Assembly: GCF_000003855.2 (NCBI RefSeq)
Contig: NW_003101680.1
Location: 2,981,186 to 3,045,185 of the forward strand
DNA: 64,000 nt
Reading direction: 5' to 3'
Source of the DNA: Blastomyces gilchristii SLH14081
Taxonomy: Eukaryota > Ascomycota > Eurotiomycetes > Onygenales > Ajellomycetaceae
Below the pieces are notes generated by a model. That model was given only the letters and a program-made list of their open reading frames with translations, was not told where the DNA came from and searched no databases. This document shows positions 46,895 through 57,721 of the stretch, in pieces. Within the stretch, counting starts at the first letter, position 1. Each line of letters begins with the position of its first letter. Made by a program: the position numbers and the translations under genes.

Positions 46895-48683
46895 ATGGGA
46901 TTTGATAGATGGAAGAAGCGCCTTTCTGGGCTCGGTGCGAAAAGGCCATCTTCACAGTCTTTCAATTACTCTTCTGCGCCATCACCAAGAGATACCTCTC
47001 AGCAGAACTTTTTGTCTCCGAATAATGGTCCTCACCCAGCTGCTGCAGGAAACCCGCCATCACCTTCTTTGCGATATGTCGCAGGCCCAGCGCCAATCCC
47101 GATAGCATGGCCCCTTACTTACGCTGTTTATCCTGAGGAGGGAGTCCAAGCTTTGATATTCTATCATAAGATTAAGTCCGTGGTCAGTGGTGAGATGGAC
47201 TGCTGGACTTATATATCTAAAGGCCTTGCTCAAGTGGGCCAGAAGGAGATTGTTTTCACCATTCGGCGTAGAGCTGGTGAACGAGAGGATCACCTACCAA
47301 TCGCCCCCTTCCAATGGATGAAATTCGTTTACTCTGCGGCCAAGGATGGACAGAGAGTCGAGGAATTTCAACGCACGGAGTTTCATTCTCCGTCGTTTCT
47401 CGATAGGTCCGATTTCCAGTGGATCGTTTACTGCCCGGCACACCCCATCACCAATATCCCGGCTTCGTATTTCCCCACCGAGTGGCTCCAGGTTATCCCT
47501 CTTATCGCCCCTGAGGCAGAAGTTGCCCAAAAGTATGGGATTATGAGAGCCCTTGGACATCTAGGTGCCCAGGAACGGTGGTTCCCTTTTCCTCCATGGA
47601 TAAATCGTGATCGCCAACCATGCATCACTATGGCGAGCATGGCGGGAAGTGTGAAAGATTCAATACCGCTTGTTATCGTCAGGGGCATCAGCGCGTTGAA
47701 GAGAGGCATGGAGATTGTCCTCCATGTTCCACGGGAATCTGCTTTTCATCTTAAACACGCATTGACACAATTTCAACTCGAGCACGTATTCGCGCTAGAT
47801 TCGTACCATTACAAAGACGCAGACTCTGGGTTACTTTGGAGCAATACCGATGTGCAACCCAGAGGATATGCAGCGGGCACATCGAATACCTGTATGAATC
47901 TGAATTATTTCACATTTTGTCCCTGTCAGGAGAAGAACGAACTTAAAATGGTAGAAGACGGTTTCATATGTAAGCTCCTCCAAGCCCTAAATTTTTCCTA
48001 CAAAGCACTGGCATGCGCAAAATATGTTCTTTTAACCAGCCGTCAAGCTAACTCCTAAACCGCCATGACAAGTCATGATAACAAACTATACATGGGCGAG
48101 CCTGCGCCAGTACATTGACCAGTCAACATCGACTAGCATCGCTCTCCCATCAGGGCTACATTTCATTCTAGAGTTTGAGCAGTCACCATCGGCTCAAAGA
48201 GCTGCCCCTTCCCCGGGCCCTCCAGCAACCATGCCACCACCCACCACCTCGCGACCAGGCACGAGGTTTGTCGAATATACCCCCGAGAACCCGGTCCCTG
48301 AATCCCAAAAGCCATACCACGTCCATTGTGACCACATCGTTCTACTCGACAATAACGTAACGGCAGCAGGGGATCTGGATAAACTGACTAATTATATTAA
48401 ATCGATCGAGAAAGTTTTGGACGCAACCGTCCCTAAAACTATCCCGCCCAGTGCCATTGGAGGAGGGAAACTGCTCATCGAGGCTGATGTTGGGGGTCCT
48501 GATAGAGATGACCTCCTTAGTCGTGAATGGGTCAAAGTCAGCTTCTCCCCGCCACCTCTGGAGGCTTTACCTATGCCTCAGATATATTACGGAGTCTCGC
48601 GCGTACCGAAGCCGGATATTGTGCCGAGGACTAAATTCTCCTTGGCGTTCAATGTTTGGGGTTTCAGGGGACCATGGTCTTAG
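46895..48683 (+). CDS. Fungal protein resembling the C-terminal (DUF3480) domain of SARA/endofin
   Basis: Exons 46895..47969 and 48073..48683, giving 561 residues; the intron joins GFI to FMITNYTW in phase 1. I chose ATG 46895 (MGFDRWKKRLSGLGAKRPSS); the frame is open a little upstream without an ATG. Residues 1-70 are disordered. From about 75 the order of motifs recalls the C-terminal domain of animal FYVE proteins ZFYVE9/16: MDCWTYISKGLAQVGQKEIV, HLPIAPFQWMKFVYSA, WLQVIPLIAPEAEVAQKYGI, RGMEIVLHVPRESAFHLKHA, LNYFTFCPC and KMVEDGFIFMITNYTWASLR. No FYVE zinc finger is present. The match is from memory of family motifs, not alignment. If right, a role in endosomal trafficking is the first guess; otherwise it is a conserved fungal protein of unknown function. 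Confidence 0.7.
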
Positions 48684-49435
48684 ATGTGAAACTGTTTACC
48701 ACCCAAAGTCGCTTTGTTAATCTTTTTTAGCTGTCTCTATATATGTATCTAAAATACTCTTCCCCTTTCTACATTGCTACGAGGATGGTCTTTGCTGTTA
48801 TTAAATTGCCCATGACCACATCTGTTCTTGCTTCTACGATTTTTTTCAATTATGATTAGCATTCGTTTGTATGTGATAGTTTTTAATATATGAGGTACTG
48901 ACGTAATGACTATGTTTCCAGCTTGTTAAAAATGGGGAGGAATGTTGTCCAATTTCTCCTTTCTAATTTCATTTACTAGCTAGTACCCAAAACTCTCAAT
49001 TCAAGATATATTATCCAAATATATCTCTGTCCGTTGCTTCCATGCCTAGCTACTATCCCAACTCCAGACTGCACCCGCCTCCATATATTGACCCAGCCGG
49101 CTGAGGTCAACATGGCCATCTCTATAACAAATAGAAAAGAAAAGAGGGAAGAGCGTCTACAGTATCGAACCGCCAAGACAGGCAAGCCACACAATGGCCA
49201 ATCTCAAAATTCAAATTCAAATTCAATTCAAGAAGGCGAGTCATAACTTGGCTTATTTTCGTCGGCCACTCGGAACAACAGACATACATTCGTTTTCGAG
49301 ATCAGCATAAAAGCCTGGGTGGTTGCTGTTAAATCCTAGAAATCCTTCTTCTGCAACAACTTATATCGCTTTGCACAGCCAGCGGCGACACTTAAGATCT
49401 ACAACGGGAACAGTTCTGATTTTGTCTGCGAATCG
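48684..49435. other. AT-rich intergenic region
   Basis: No gene recognised. A short (AATTCA)n-like repeat lies at about 49204-49232. Confidence 0.5.
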
Positions 49436-49777
49436 CTAATGAATTGCTCTGTCAAGGGGGCTGAGCGACGATATTTTGATCAAGGCCCGCAATGTGTTAG
49501 AGTTCAGTAGGTGTGAATGGTGATATGCATGGAATGCATAAGGTCCTCCACAGTTGGTGTTGTGGTAGAGCATTCCAGTTCTCGGGTTTGTAGCAACAAC
49601 GAGGGCCCAATGAAAGTCTTTGAAATTCGCCATTTCAAACACGGCGATGTAGACTCCCCCTATCTCGAGACTGATATGTTGGTTACCGGCCACAGCGCCC
49701 CGAGCTACATCTGAGTCGGAGGGTAGTTCAAAGGCGCCAGCATCGAAAGAATTTGGCGGCTTTTCGCCCGATAAAGG
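49436..49777 (-). pseudogene. Fragment of an 'HWA...YH' domain protein, probably a relic
   Basis: The minus-strand frame 49777-49436 is open with a stop just upstream (49778-49780) and no ATG at a plausible start. It reads GEKPPNSFDAGAFELPSDSD, then HISLEIGGVYIAVFEMANFK, DFHWALVVATNPRTGMLYH and LLNSNTLRALIKISSL. The HWAL...G..YH core recalls a family of short fungal proteins of unknown function. An ATG at about 49783 lies in another frame (MASLYRAKSRQ), suggesting a frameshift or a missed intron. It could be a real gene with an upstream exon; decay seems likelier given its neighbours. Confidence 0.35.
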
Positions 49778-51186
49778 CTAGCCATATTTTTTGTTCAGAT
49801 GAAGGCTTGGAAGAAGATCGCCCGAGCATCGCGGTGTATAGCGGTTCGAGTAATTAGCCAATCGAGCAGGATATGGATATTTCAAACAAGCATAACGAGC
49901 AGGGGGTCAAATCAGAAAATTAGGGATGGGCAAGGTCTTCGAAAGCTTGTACTGGAAGCTGTTTATATTAAGGAAGGAAAGAGGTCAGAGTCGAATTAGA
50001 ATTGGGCTGTTTCTTAAAGCCCGCATAGGACATGGAATAAGAAGTAGAGAGATTCCTCTCTTAGATGGAAATCCAGAATTCTCAACCCTATGATCAGAAA
50101 TCGACCACTCGAAAAAGCTAACACAGGGTCGAGCAAACAGTGTATGGGAACTTAAAACCAACTGGATTTCAGGGTCAGCTTCAACGCTGTAGTTAAGGAT
50201 ACACTCGAAGTGGCATCACCACTAGCAGGGTTAAACGCCATTCCAAGACAACACCCAACAGCTATCCCACAACCAGGTCGAAGAAAACATTTCCAATGGC
50301 TCAGCGTGGCCGGAGGACGTGAACATGGTAAAAAGGTTTGTATTGGCTACAAAACAAAGTAGGAAACCCTCTCAAACCTTTCCAAGCTTAGAGGGCATTT
50401 CCAGTTGTTGTGTGATATACTCCGTAGAGTCTATAAGTTACTATTTGATAAAGAAGAGGTTGGCACAGGCTAGTTACCTATTACGGACTAGCGCACCGCA
50501 CACATCACCCTTTAGCGTACGGGGACCCTGAGAAAAGTTTTGTCTTACACTAAGAATTTATCCTGAAATATGATTACTAGTGTATTGAATCTCCAGGCCA
50601 CACCACCTGAGATTTAGGCAGTGAGCTAGTGAGTAAGCTAGGGGCATCGCTTTCTAGAAGCCCCCCTGAGAACTCCCTATCTTTTAATTAAGGGATGGAA
50701 TGACAATACTTAATGTTAGTATCAGCATTTCAGTTTAAAACTTTTCGCAGGAGCCTCTGTAGTGTATGGTAGTTTAAATAAGATGTTATCATGAATCAGT
50801 TAGAGTCATACTGAGCTATTTTTTCTGAAGTTTGAATCATAGTTAATAGGAAAAGTCACATGCTTTGCATGGTGTCATCTTCTTGTAACTTCAGTGATGA
50901 AGTGACACATCATATTCATTTGCAAAGAATTTGTTGGGGGTCCCCGGTTGATCGGCCCTTCTACCAGCAGTGCGCTGGTGGTGACTGAGCTCTTTTGCCC
51001 CAGTAGCCTAACTACAGAATTAAACTCAATTCACACTTCATATTAGTCATATACATACTGAGCATTTGCTTTCATCCTTGAAAACATGAAGTCCATGGGT
51101 GTGGAGGGGTTCCAAGGTGCATATCTGACAACAACAGACATCATATTATCTGCCAAACTAACAGCTTTTGAACATATGGCTTTAAA
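49778..51186. other. Gene-poor stretch, 1.4 kb
   Basis: No gene supported. A hairpin-capable segment ACCAGC-AGTGC-GCTGGT lies at about 50963-50979. A TACTCCGTA motif occurs at about 50428. Confidence 0.45.
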
Positions 51187-51359
51187 CTACTTTTCTACAT
51201 CATTCATATGCTCCTGCTGTTTCAGGTCAATATGTACATGACCGGATATCCCAGAATGTACCGTGGAAGAGACATTGCGGTCTATCTGGAAAGACTTGAA
51301 GACTCTGGTGCTGAAATGTAAGCTGAGTGCAGTTTTTACAACCTGATTATATACCATCT

Positions 51360-51846
51360 GCAATGTTAACATATCTTTTGACAGGCGGTCATGATTACCA
51401 TGTCCCCGTGAATGTTCAGGCCGCCCTTAATGAACGCGATGGCCCCCAATGTTGTTAAACCCACATATTGTGTTTCTCCATATATTTTGCATGACCCTGG
51501 TATTGAAGATGGGGTAACTACTTCTTCCCGCCTTCCATACGCACACGCATACACACATATATATATATATGTATGAGGGCTTCCCAAGGACACTTCTTAA
51601 CATTCCTTTACTCCAGGCACCGTTACGGCTACTCTTAGCAGCCATCCTAACCAAAGAGGGCGTTGAAGAGCTGTTCGCTCTTCTTGGATCTTCCAGTGTG
51701 GAGGATCAGCTTAAAAACCTTTGGCTGATGGGACCATCAGCGCGTAATGCTTTCCACCGGGGGCAGATTTACATTTTCAAGTTGTTGTGTCTCGAAAGTG
51801 ACAATGGCATCCGGTCGACTCGGAACAATAACGGGGTAAGCTCTCC
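51360..51846 (+). pseudogene. Relic of an HNH-nuclease-type domain protein
   Basis: Two pieces in order. At about 51390-51460 the plus strand reads GGHDYHVPVNVQAALNERDG then PQCC before a stop, recalling the (E)RDGxxCC start of fungal HNH domains. At 51569-51837 a frame reads EGVEELFALLGSSSVEDQLK then NLWLMGPSARNAFHRGQIYI, recalling the later 'N-L-LSP-H--F--G' part, with Arg where the His usually sits. Stops separate the pieces. A donor-like GGTAAGC follows at about 51835. The family call is tentative; the broken state is clearer. Confidence 0.35.
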
Positions 51847-52160
51847 TTTAACGGACTCTCAGAAACTTTTAGGTCTTAAATATTCACACCAGGCTTTAGT
51901 GGGAAGTTAGAGTTAATGATCCCCAAGAATATAAACTTGGAAAGACGTTCCCCGGTTCTATAAAACACCTTTAACAAAGGATCCCAAGAGTCATCCCCTA
52001 CCAACTGTATTGCTCTTAAACTTTCACCGTCGAATTTTTGTGAATTTACACATGCACATAGTAGAACACGGCGTGCAAAGGGGATGGGCACCACTCAAGC
52101 AAGGTATAGTGTATCTAAATAGTTGGTTAATCCTTCCGCTAACTGTCTCGCAAAGGTTGG

Positions 52161-53007
52161 GCTATTGGGTCCGTGGGAATCTTCTTCCTCCGAAATTTCC
52201 TATCTATTCTACCTAAATTTGTTCGACTAGCACTTTACAATTTCATCGACCGGCAATTAGATTCCCGAGACCCCACACAAACAGATCAACCAGTAAAGTA
52301 CCTCCCACTCGGTCTTTGTCTTAAGAGAGGCCGTCGGTATACTGAAAACGAAGCAATTTCACTGCCCCTTGTTGAAAAAGACTCCCCAATAATAAACGCA
52401 CCAAAACTGATCGATCATGTCAGAATCGACGAATCCTCTGGTTTCGTTCTAATGACACAAGTCTACGGACATGCTCTTAACCAAGTCTACTATCGAATAA
52501 CGCACGAGGAACTTGAACAGATAGCAAAAGACTTGGCGCGGTGGATAACGGAGCTGCGCAAAATCCCTAACAAATCGAAGCACCTCATTGCAAATGCATC
52601 TGGAGGCCCAATCTGCGACCACATGTACGAAGGCCGCACACTAGGCCCTTTGAACTCAACGGCAGAATTCGCCGACGATCTCACTCAATTCCTCTTTCAG
52701 CCCGAGCAGCATAAACATCAGCCGCCCATTGCCACGCTATACGAGAAGAGGTAATGTTTGTTTCACCCACAGCGATTTGCACATGACAAACATCATTATT
52801 AGGGATGGACGTCTGTTTGGACTAATTGATTGGGAAAATTCCGGCTTCAAGCCAGAGTATTGGGAGTTCGTTCGAGCCATGTGGCCTTGTGGGGGTGATA
52901 AACATGACACGGCTATCTACCGTCAAGCTTTTGGGGACAAGTATGACGATGAGTGGGAAGCGCTGGCGGGTCTTCTCCACAACAGTCCCTTTATTTTTGG
53001 ATGGTAG
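52161..53007 (+). pseudogene. Aminoglycoside-phosphotransferase-like kinase gene, frameshifted
   Basis: Fungal APH/phosphotransferase-family protein. The frame to 52754 has LRNFLSILPKFVRLALYNFI, then KYLPLGLCLKRGRRYTENEA, FVLMTQVYGHALNQVYYRI, LEQIAKDLARWITELRKIP and GPICDHMYEGRTLGPLNS. It stops after LYEKR. The catalytic half continues in another frame from about 52745: GNVCFTHSDLHMTNIIIRDG (Brenner loop, catalytic Asp), LFGLIDWENSGFKPEYWEF (metal Asp) and the end at 53007. The 22-nt GT..AG interval here is too short for an intron, so a 1-nt shift near 52750 is the simplest reading. No in-frame ATG precedes the first half. Sequencing error could mimic the shift. Confidence 0.65.
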
Positions 53008-56000
53008 ATACCCCTTTATATACATGCCCTTTCATTTTATTTTATTTTTGGCTTTCGGGGATTTTTCCTTGTACGAGGGTGCCGAGTATATCGGGCAATT
53101 TGACGGCTCACAACCTCCTTTAGCTTTTTCATCAGTGGAGCCTGGAGCTTATGGACTTCAGCACAGCATTAATTATTACTATGACGGGGTGGAATCGATC
53201 TTTATTTTCAGGATGTATTGCGAAATGAGGAATGATACTTGCCAATCTCGACTTGAAAAGTTGATTATATATTACAGCCAGCAGCACTACCGCAATCGTG
53301 CTTTTGACAACGTGCGTCTCGCTGTTAACGTTACCAGTAGTATTTTATTCCCCAGTCCCCAAGCAAGCTGATGACAAACTCAAATAAGATAGTTCTATAC
53401 GCAAGGGTAGAGTATTATATCCAGCGGGTTTCAGGTGTCATTGTGAATAAATAATATGTAGTTAACTCAGAGCCTAGAGGATTTTCCCAGCCCCTAACAG
53501 CATCAGGTTCCTTGCACACAAAACCGCCGAGTTCACGCATAAGTTACATATATGGAGTACAAAATGCGAGGAAACAAGGAGGTTCATTCACAATAATCGG
53601 CCACTTTGCATTTCTCAAGACGGGGATTTTATTTTTAATAAAACACAGGTGATGATTTACCTTGGAATGAGCGAACGAAGTATCAATTAGTTTTTTAGTT
53701 TACCGCTAAGTCAGCAAGTGCTCTCCACATTCACATCTTCCATCACCGTGCCTGCTCAATAATAGTAAAGGATAAATAAATAAAAAATGGGCCTGGATCA
53801 CACCTAATTAATAATAAGCTGAGTAATTCAGTAGTTAAAAGTTAGGAAACTGCAACAGCAATCAATATGAATATGATGAGAAAAGTTCCCGAGGGCAGGG
53901 CTCCCGGGCGGCTACTGCGTAAGTCGCAATAAGAGAATACCCGGACAGCGAGCGGAGTGGTGGGTGATGGGACCTTTTTCTATCTATCAATGTCGATCTG
54001 AGCGTTAATTTAACGTATTTGTACTCCGTACGGAGAATGGAGTTAGTTATATATTTTAATAATTAATTACATTATTCACCCAGTTCAAGCAAGCTGATGT
54101 TCCAAGTATTATGTATGTATGGGTGCTGATAATTGAGATGTGCCAGCAAAAAATCTACATCTGCGCCTCAATTCAATGCCAGGTTTAATGAATTCACATA
54201 TCTACAGAGTGAGTACTGAGCATGGGTATTAGTTATCCGTATTGCCCTGCCCCGTTTACGGACGGGCCCATATCAAGATGCGGCTATGGATAGCAGGCCC
54301 TGAATTTTCTTCAATACGAAATTATCCCAGGCACCTTATGTGCAAATACCTATCTGTCAGGTCAGGCCAACCGCGAAGAAGAAGAAAAACTATCCCAGGG
54401 CGCAATTTTAAACGCTCTCGGCCATTACACAGTAGTCATCATAGCCTGACAGCATGTCAGGCGTTGTACGGAGCAGATGATTCCACTTTCACCCGCTTTA
54501 AAGAAACAAGCGCTTCGAACTCACTCCCTGAAAGTATCGAGAAGAACCATCTATGTTTGCCTCTGGAGCTTGGAAACGCCAAGGGACAAGGGTGCCTTGC
54601 CTTCTCTTATGTGACTTTGGGACCCCAGCTAGTATAGGCATAGAGCTCATTGATCAACTCATGCAGAGGAACCAAAAGTGAATTGTTTTGCAGCTAGCTC
54701 CCCTGCTCACCCATTCTTGCGCAAATTGGAAATCAAATAGGCATATCTGGGCGGCTTTCCGAAATTTAGCTACCCACCCCCATCCAGCTTGATATTCTGA
54801 GCCACATAACCTTGAGATTATGGGTGCAGATCTCGCTCATGGACCGTGAGAAAGAGCAAGCGCCCTGGATGTGAAGTGTGTTGCAATCGTGAGCCAGAAC
54901 CAACGGCCGCTCCACCAAAGCAACCCGGTCGTTTTGCACCACCAACATACAGTGTACTTTTTGCCTGAGGTCTTTCTTTGACTGACCGCAAGGGAAATTA
55001 TTCCCGAGGCTTGGCTTGGGAGGACCAGGGGGGTGAGAGGGACGGTATGTTTGTAACAACTTTTCTCATCACCAAATTTTATTGGGGGGGTGGATGATGC
55101 GTTGTTAATATGATATGGAATGATAAATGTGGTACAGAGTGTCAGTTTGGAATGCTAGGCTGCCGCCACTCCACTCCATCACCCACACAGTTGCGTTTAC
55201 GATCGTGGTTGCAGCTGTTGCCTCGTGGCTCGCGGGTATTCATGAAACTGGGTGCGATTGATTAATGGGGTAACGTATAGGTTAATGTACGAGCAGTTTT
55301 CTGAAAACCCCTCTGGCGTAGCGCACTGCTCTCAAACAAAGACATGTACGGAGTCGTGTAAGAGGGTGGATGGGATGGGTATGACCAAAATTTCAAGGAA
55401 CAAGGAACTTCCACAAACTCTGTATGGTCTAGGAGGAGGTGGGGGAGAAGAAACACGACCAGTGGCAAAGCTTGTGGCACATCGAAGCTTTTCCTGTGTT
55501 CTGTTATTGTGTGAGAATGGCTGCTTTTTCTCATGTTTTGTTTTTGGTTTGTTTGGGGGGAGGAGGGAGGGTAGAAGAAAAAGTTCCCATTGTCCTTGAA
55601 TAACAGGCAAATTTTTGAGGTGGATAAAGGGAAAAGTTTAAGGCAAACCTGAGTGGTTCATGAGAGGGTGAGAGGTTGATAATGATAAATATAGCAAAAA
55701 ATAATTAATTGGAGGGAGAGATGAGCTGGGCAAATGAGCACTTATTGTCAATTGATGAAACTAAAATAATAAAGCAACACTGCAAGAGGACAATCAAAAG
55801 TATCTAAGATCTCTTTTGTCTCTTGTGAATCTGGTTGCCTCAGAAGTGATTCATGCTGTTTTACTTTCCCTTTTTTGTTTTTTTATGATAACTAAAGTTT
55901 GCTTTCCATTGTCCACTTGCTTCTCTATTTTTATAACTATTCTTATTATAACTATTCTTATCATAAGTCTCGATTGCATATGATATGAGACTAGTTGTAC

Positions 56001-56810
56001 GGAGATATCAACGTGAGATGTAGAGTGTCTCAGGCTCGGCATGCCCTGAGTGACACGCCGGGGATGAGTCGTCGAGGAGGGCACATTTATATACGCTGTA
56101 GAGATTATCAGGGCTATTCCAAATTCCACGCTTCTGTTGTCACCGAGAGTCTACATTTTAGCCATTGAGCCAGTGAGCTCCTATCTTCTTTCTTATTACA
56201 GGGACAAGGCTGATGTTTCAGAGGGTCCGTTTTGTTTGCCCCTACATACCATACAGGCCCGAGGCAAGTGGATAGAGAGAATGGAAAGCTCTCCCTAAGC
56301 AGGCAAAAGGGGACCATGGTCCATCTTGGTTATTAGAGTGCTTTGTTTGTTCTTGCGTAAATAACTTAACTATACTAATTGATTCAACCGTTCATCCATT
56401 CCATCCATTATTAGCTATATTCTTTCAATTATTTCCCAGGAAGCAAGCATGAGAAGGTCATAGTACCGTACCAGCCAGCGATAATGACAATACCTGTTCC
56501 GGGAGTGTATTTTTCCTCCCAAGGCGTACGCAGTACTGTACTTACGCCGCGTACGGAGTAGGTATCCAAACACTGGCTCTCCACAAAACCGGAGAGTCCT
56601 TGGGCCAATCAAAAAGCCAGGCTGTGGTCATTCCAGGGTTCCGCCCAGGCCCAGATCTTCTTGATCTCCCTCGAGGTACTGTATGTACTACTGTACATAG
56701 AGCACCCCTTTGAGGGAGGGAACCAGTCAGGAACATGATAGGGTCCTACTCCTCGTCCTCCCCCCCTAGCCTGAGCCACAATGGCATATGTAGCATGACT
56801 TGTCAGCCCA

Positions 56811-56839
56811 AGAAGAAGAAGAAGAAGAAGAAGAAGAAT
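56811..56839. repeat. (AAG)n microsatellite
   Basis: About nine AAG units in a non-coding context. Confidence 0.9.
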
Positions 56840-57190
56840 AGTAATATTAATACACGTACGGAGCACATCGGGGTTCTTCCTCATCATCGTCATCACCAGG
56901 AGGAAGTCTGGAGCCAGCACGTTTTGGACCGGCGGCGGATCAAGCCCCCAAGCCGCCCGCGCACCATTGCTAGAAACGGCTAGACAGTGCCCAGGCCCGG
57001 GTTGCCAGTGTCAGCCAAGAGCCCCAACCTGCGGTGGGCCAAGCCAAGGCGAGGACTTCCAAGGCCACACCTAGGTATTATTATTATTGTCACGTACGGA
57101 CCGTCTTGTCACCGTACCGCCCGTTCAACCTTCCCTTCCTCACCTCAACCTCACCTCACCCTCACCACAACCTCCAACCTCTTTCCATCA

Positions 57191-57209
57191 CAACACACAC
57201 ACACACACA

Positions 57210-57255
<46 letters not shown>

Positions 57256-57302
57256 TTCCCATCCCTCTCTATCCTTCTCTCCCTCCTCTCTCTCTCTCTC
57301 TC
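57191..57302. repeat. (CA)n-(TC)n compound microsatellite and pyrimidine tract
   Basis: About ten CA units are followed directly by about 19 TC units (to 57251), then a second TC run at 57284-57302. It lies about 420-530 bp upstream of the ELL start codon, inside a C/T-rich leader. Confidence 0.9.
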
Positions 57303-57721
57303 ACCCTCTCTGACTTTTGTTTCCTGTCGTTGAGAGGTTCCTCCCATTTCTTCTTCCTGATAATCTCTCAGACTGCGGCTTTCTCCCTCTTTCCCTCCCT
57401 CTCGGCTTCAACCTGACCCTCCTCAATCGCCGCTTCACATGGGTGAATCTCCACCCAGCTCCCGTCTTTCCTCCCATCAATAACTGGCCATGATATTCGT
57501 GCACCTCCTTCCACTCACCGGTCGGCTCTCGATCCCCTCTCTCCTTTTCGTCACCGCTCGATTCGACCCCAGCTCTAGCTTGTTCTGATGACGGAACTTT
57601 GCTCGATTGCCACGAACCTATTACTGACTCCCTTACCCGTCCACCCGGGCTCGACTGGCACCCATTCTATTCGAATTCACGATATCTCCGGCCTCCCATC
57701 GCTGTCAATCCCTTTCCCAAG

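Larger units (their letters stand above)
53008..57721. other. 4.7-kb gene-poor, repeat-containing region upstream of ELL
   Basis: No gene recognised on either strand; ORFs up to 181 codons (52826-53371) lack family features. It contains several TACGGAG/CTCCGTA motif sites (54021-54036, 55344, 55997, 56540-56556, 56855), an (AAG)n tract and CA/CT microsatellites. The last 500 bases are C/T-rich and likely the ELL promoter and 5' UTR. Confidence 0.5.

Noticed and set aside
56114..56200. tRNA-like segment (GGCTCAATGGC on the minus strand)
   Set aside because: No B box (GGTTCGAnTCC) at the right distance and no seven-base acceptor stem could be formed.
57087..57416. Ser/Leu-rich ORFs over the CA/CT microsatellite
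   Set aside because: Pure microsatellite translation in all three frames; no protein-like segment.
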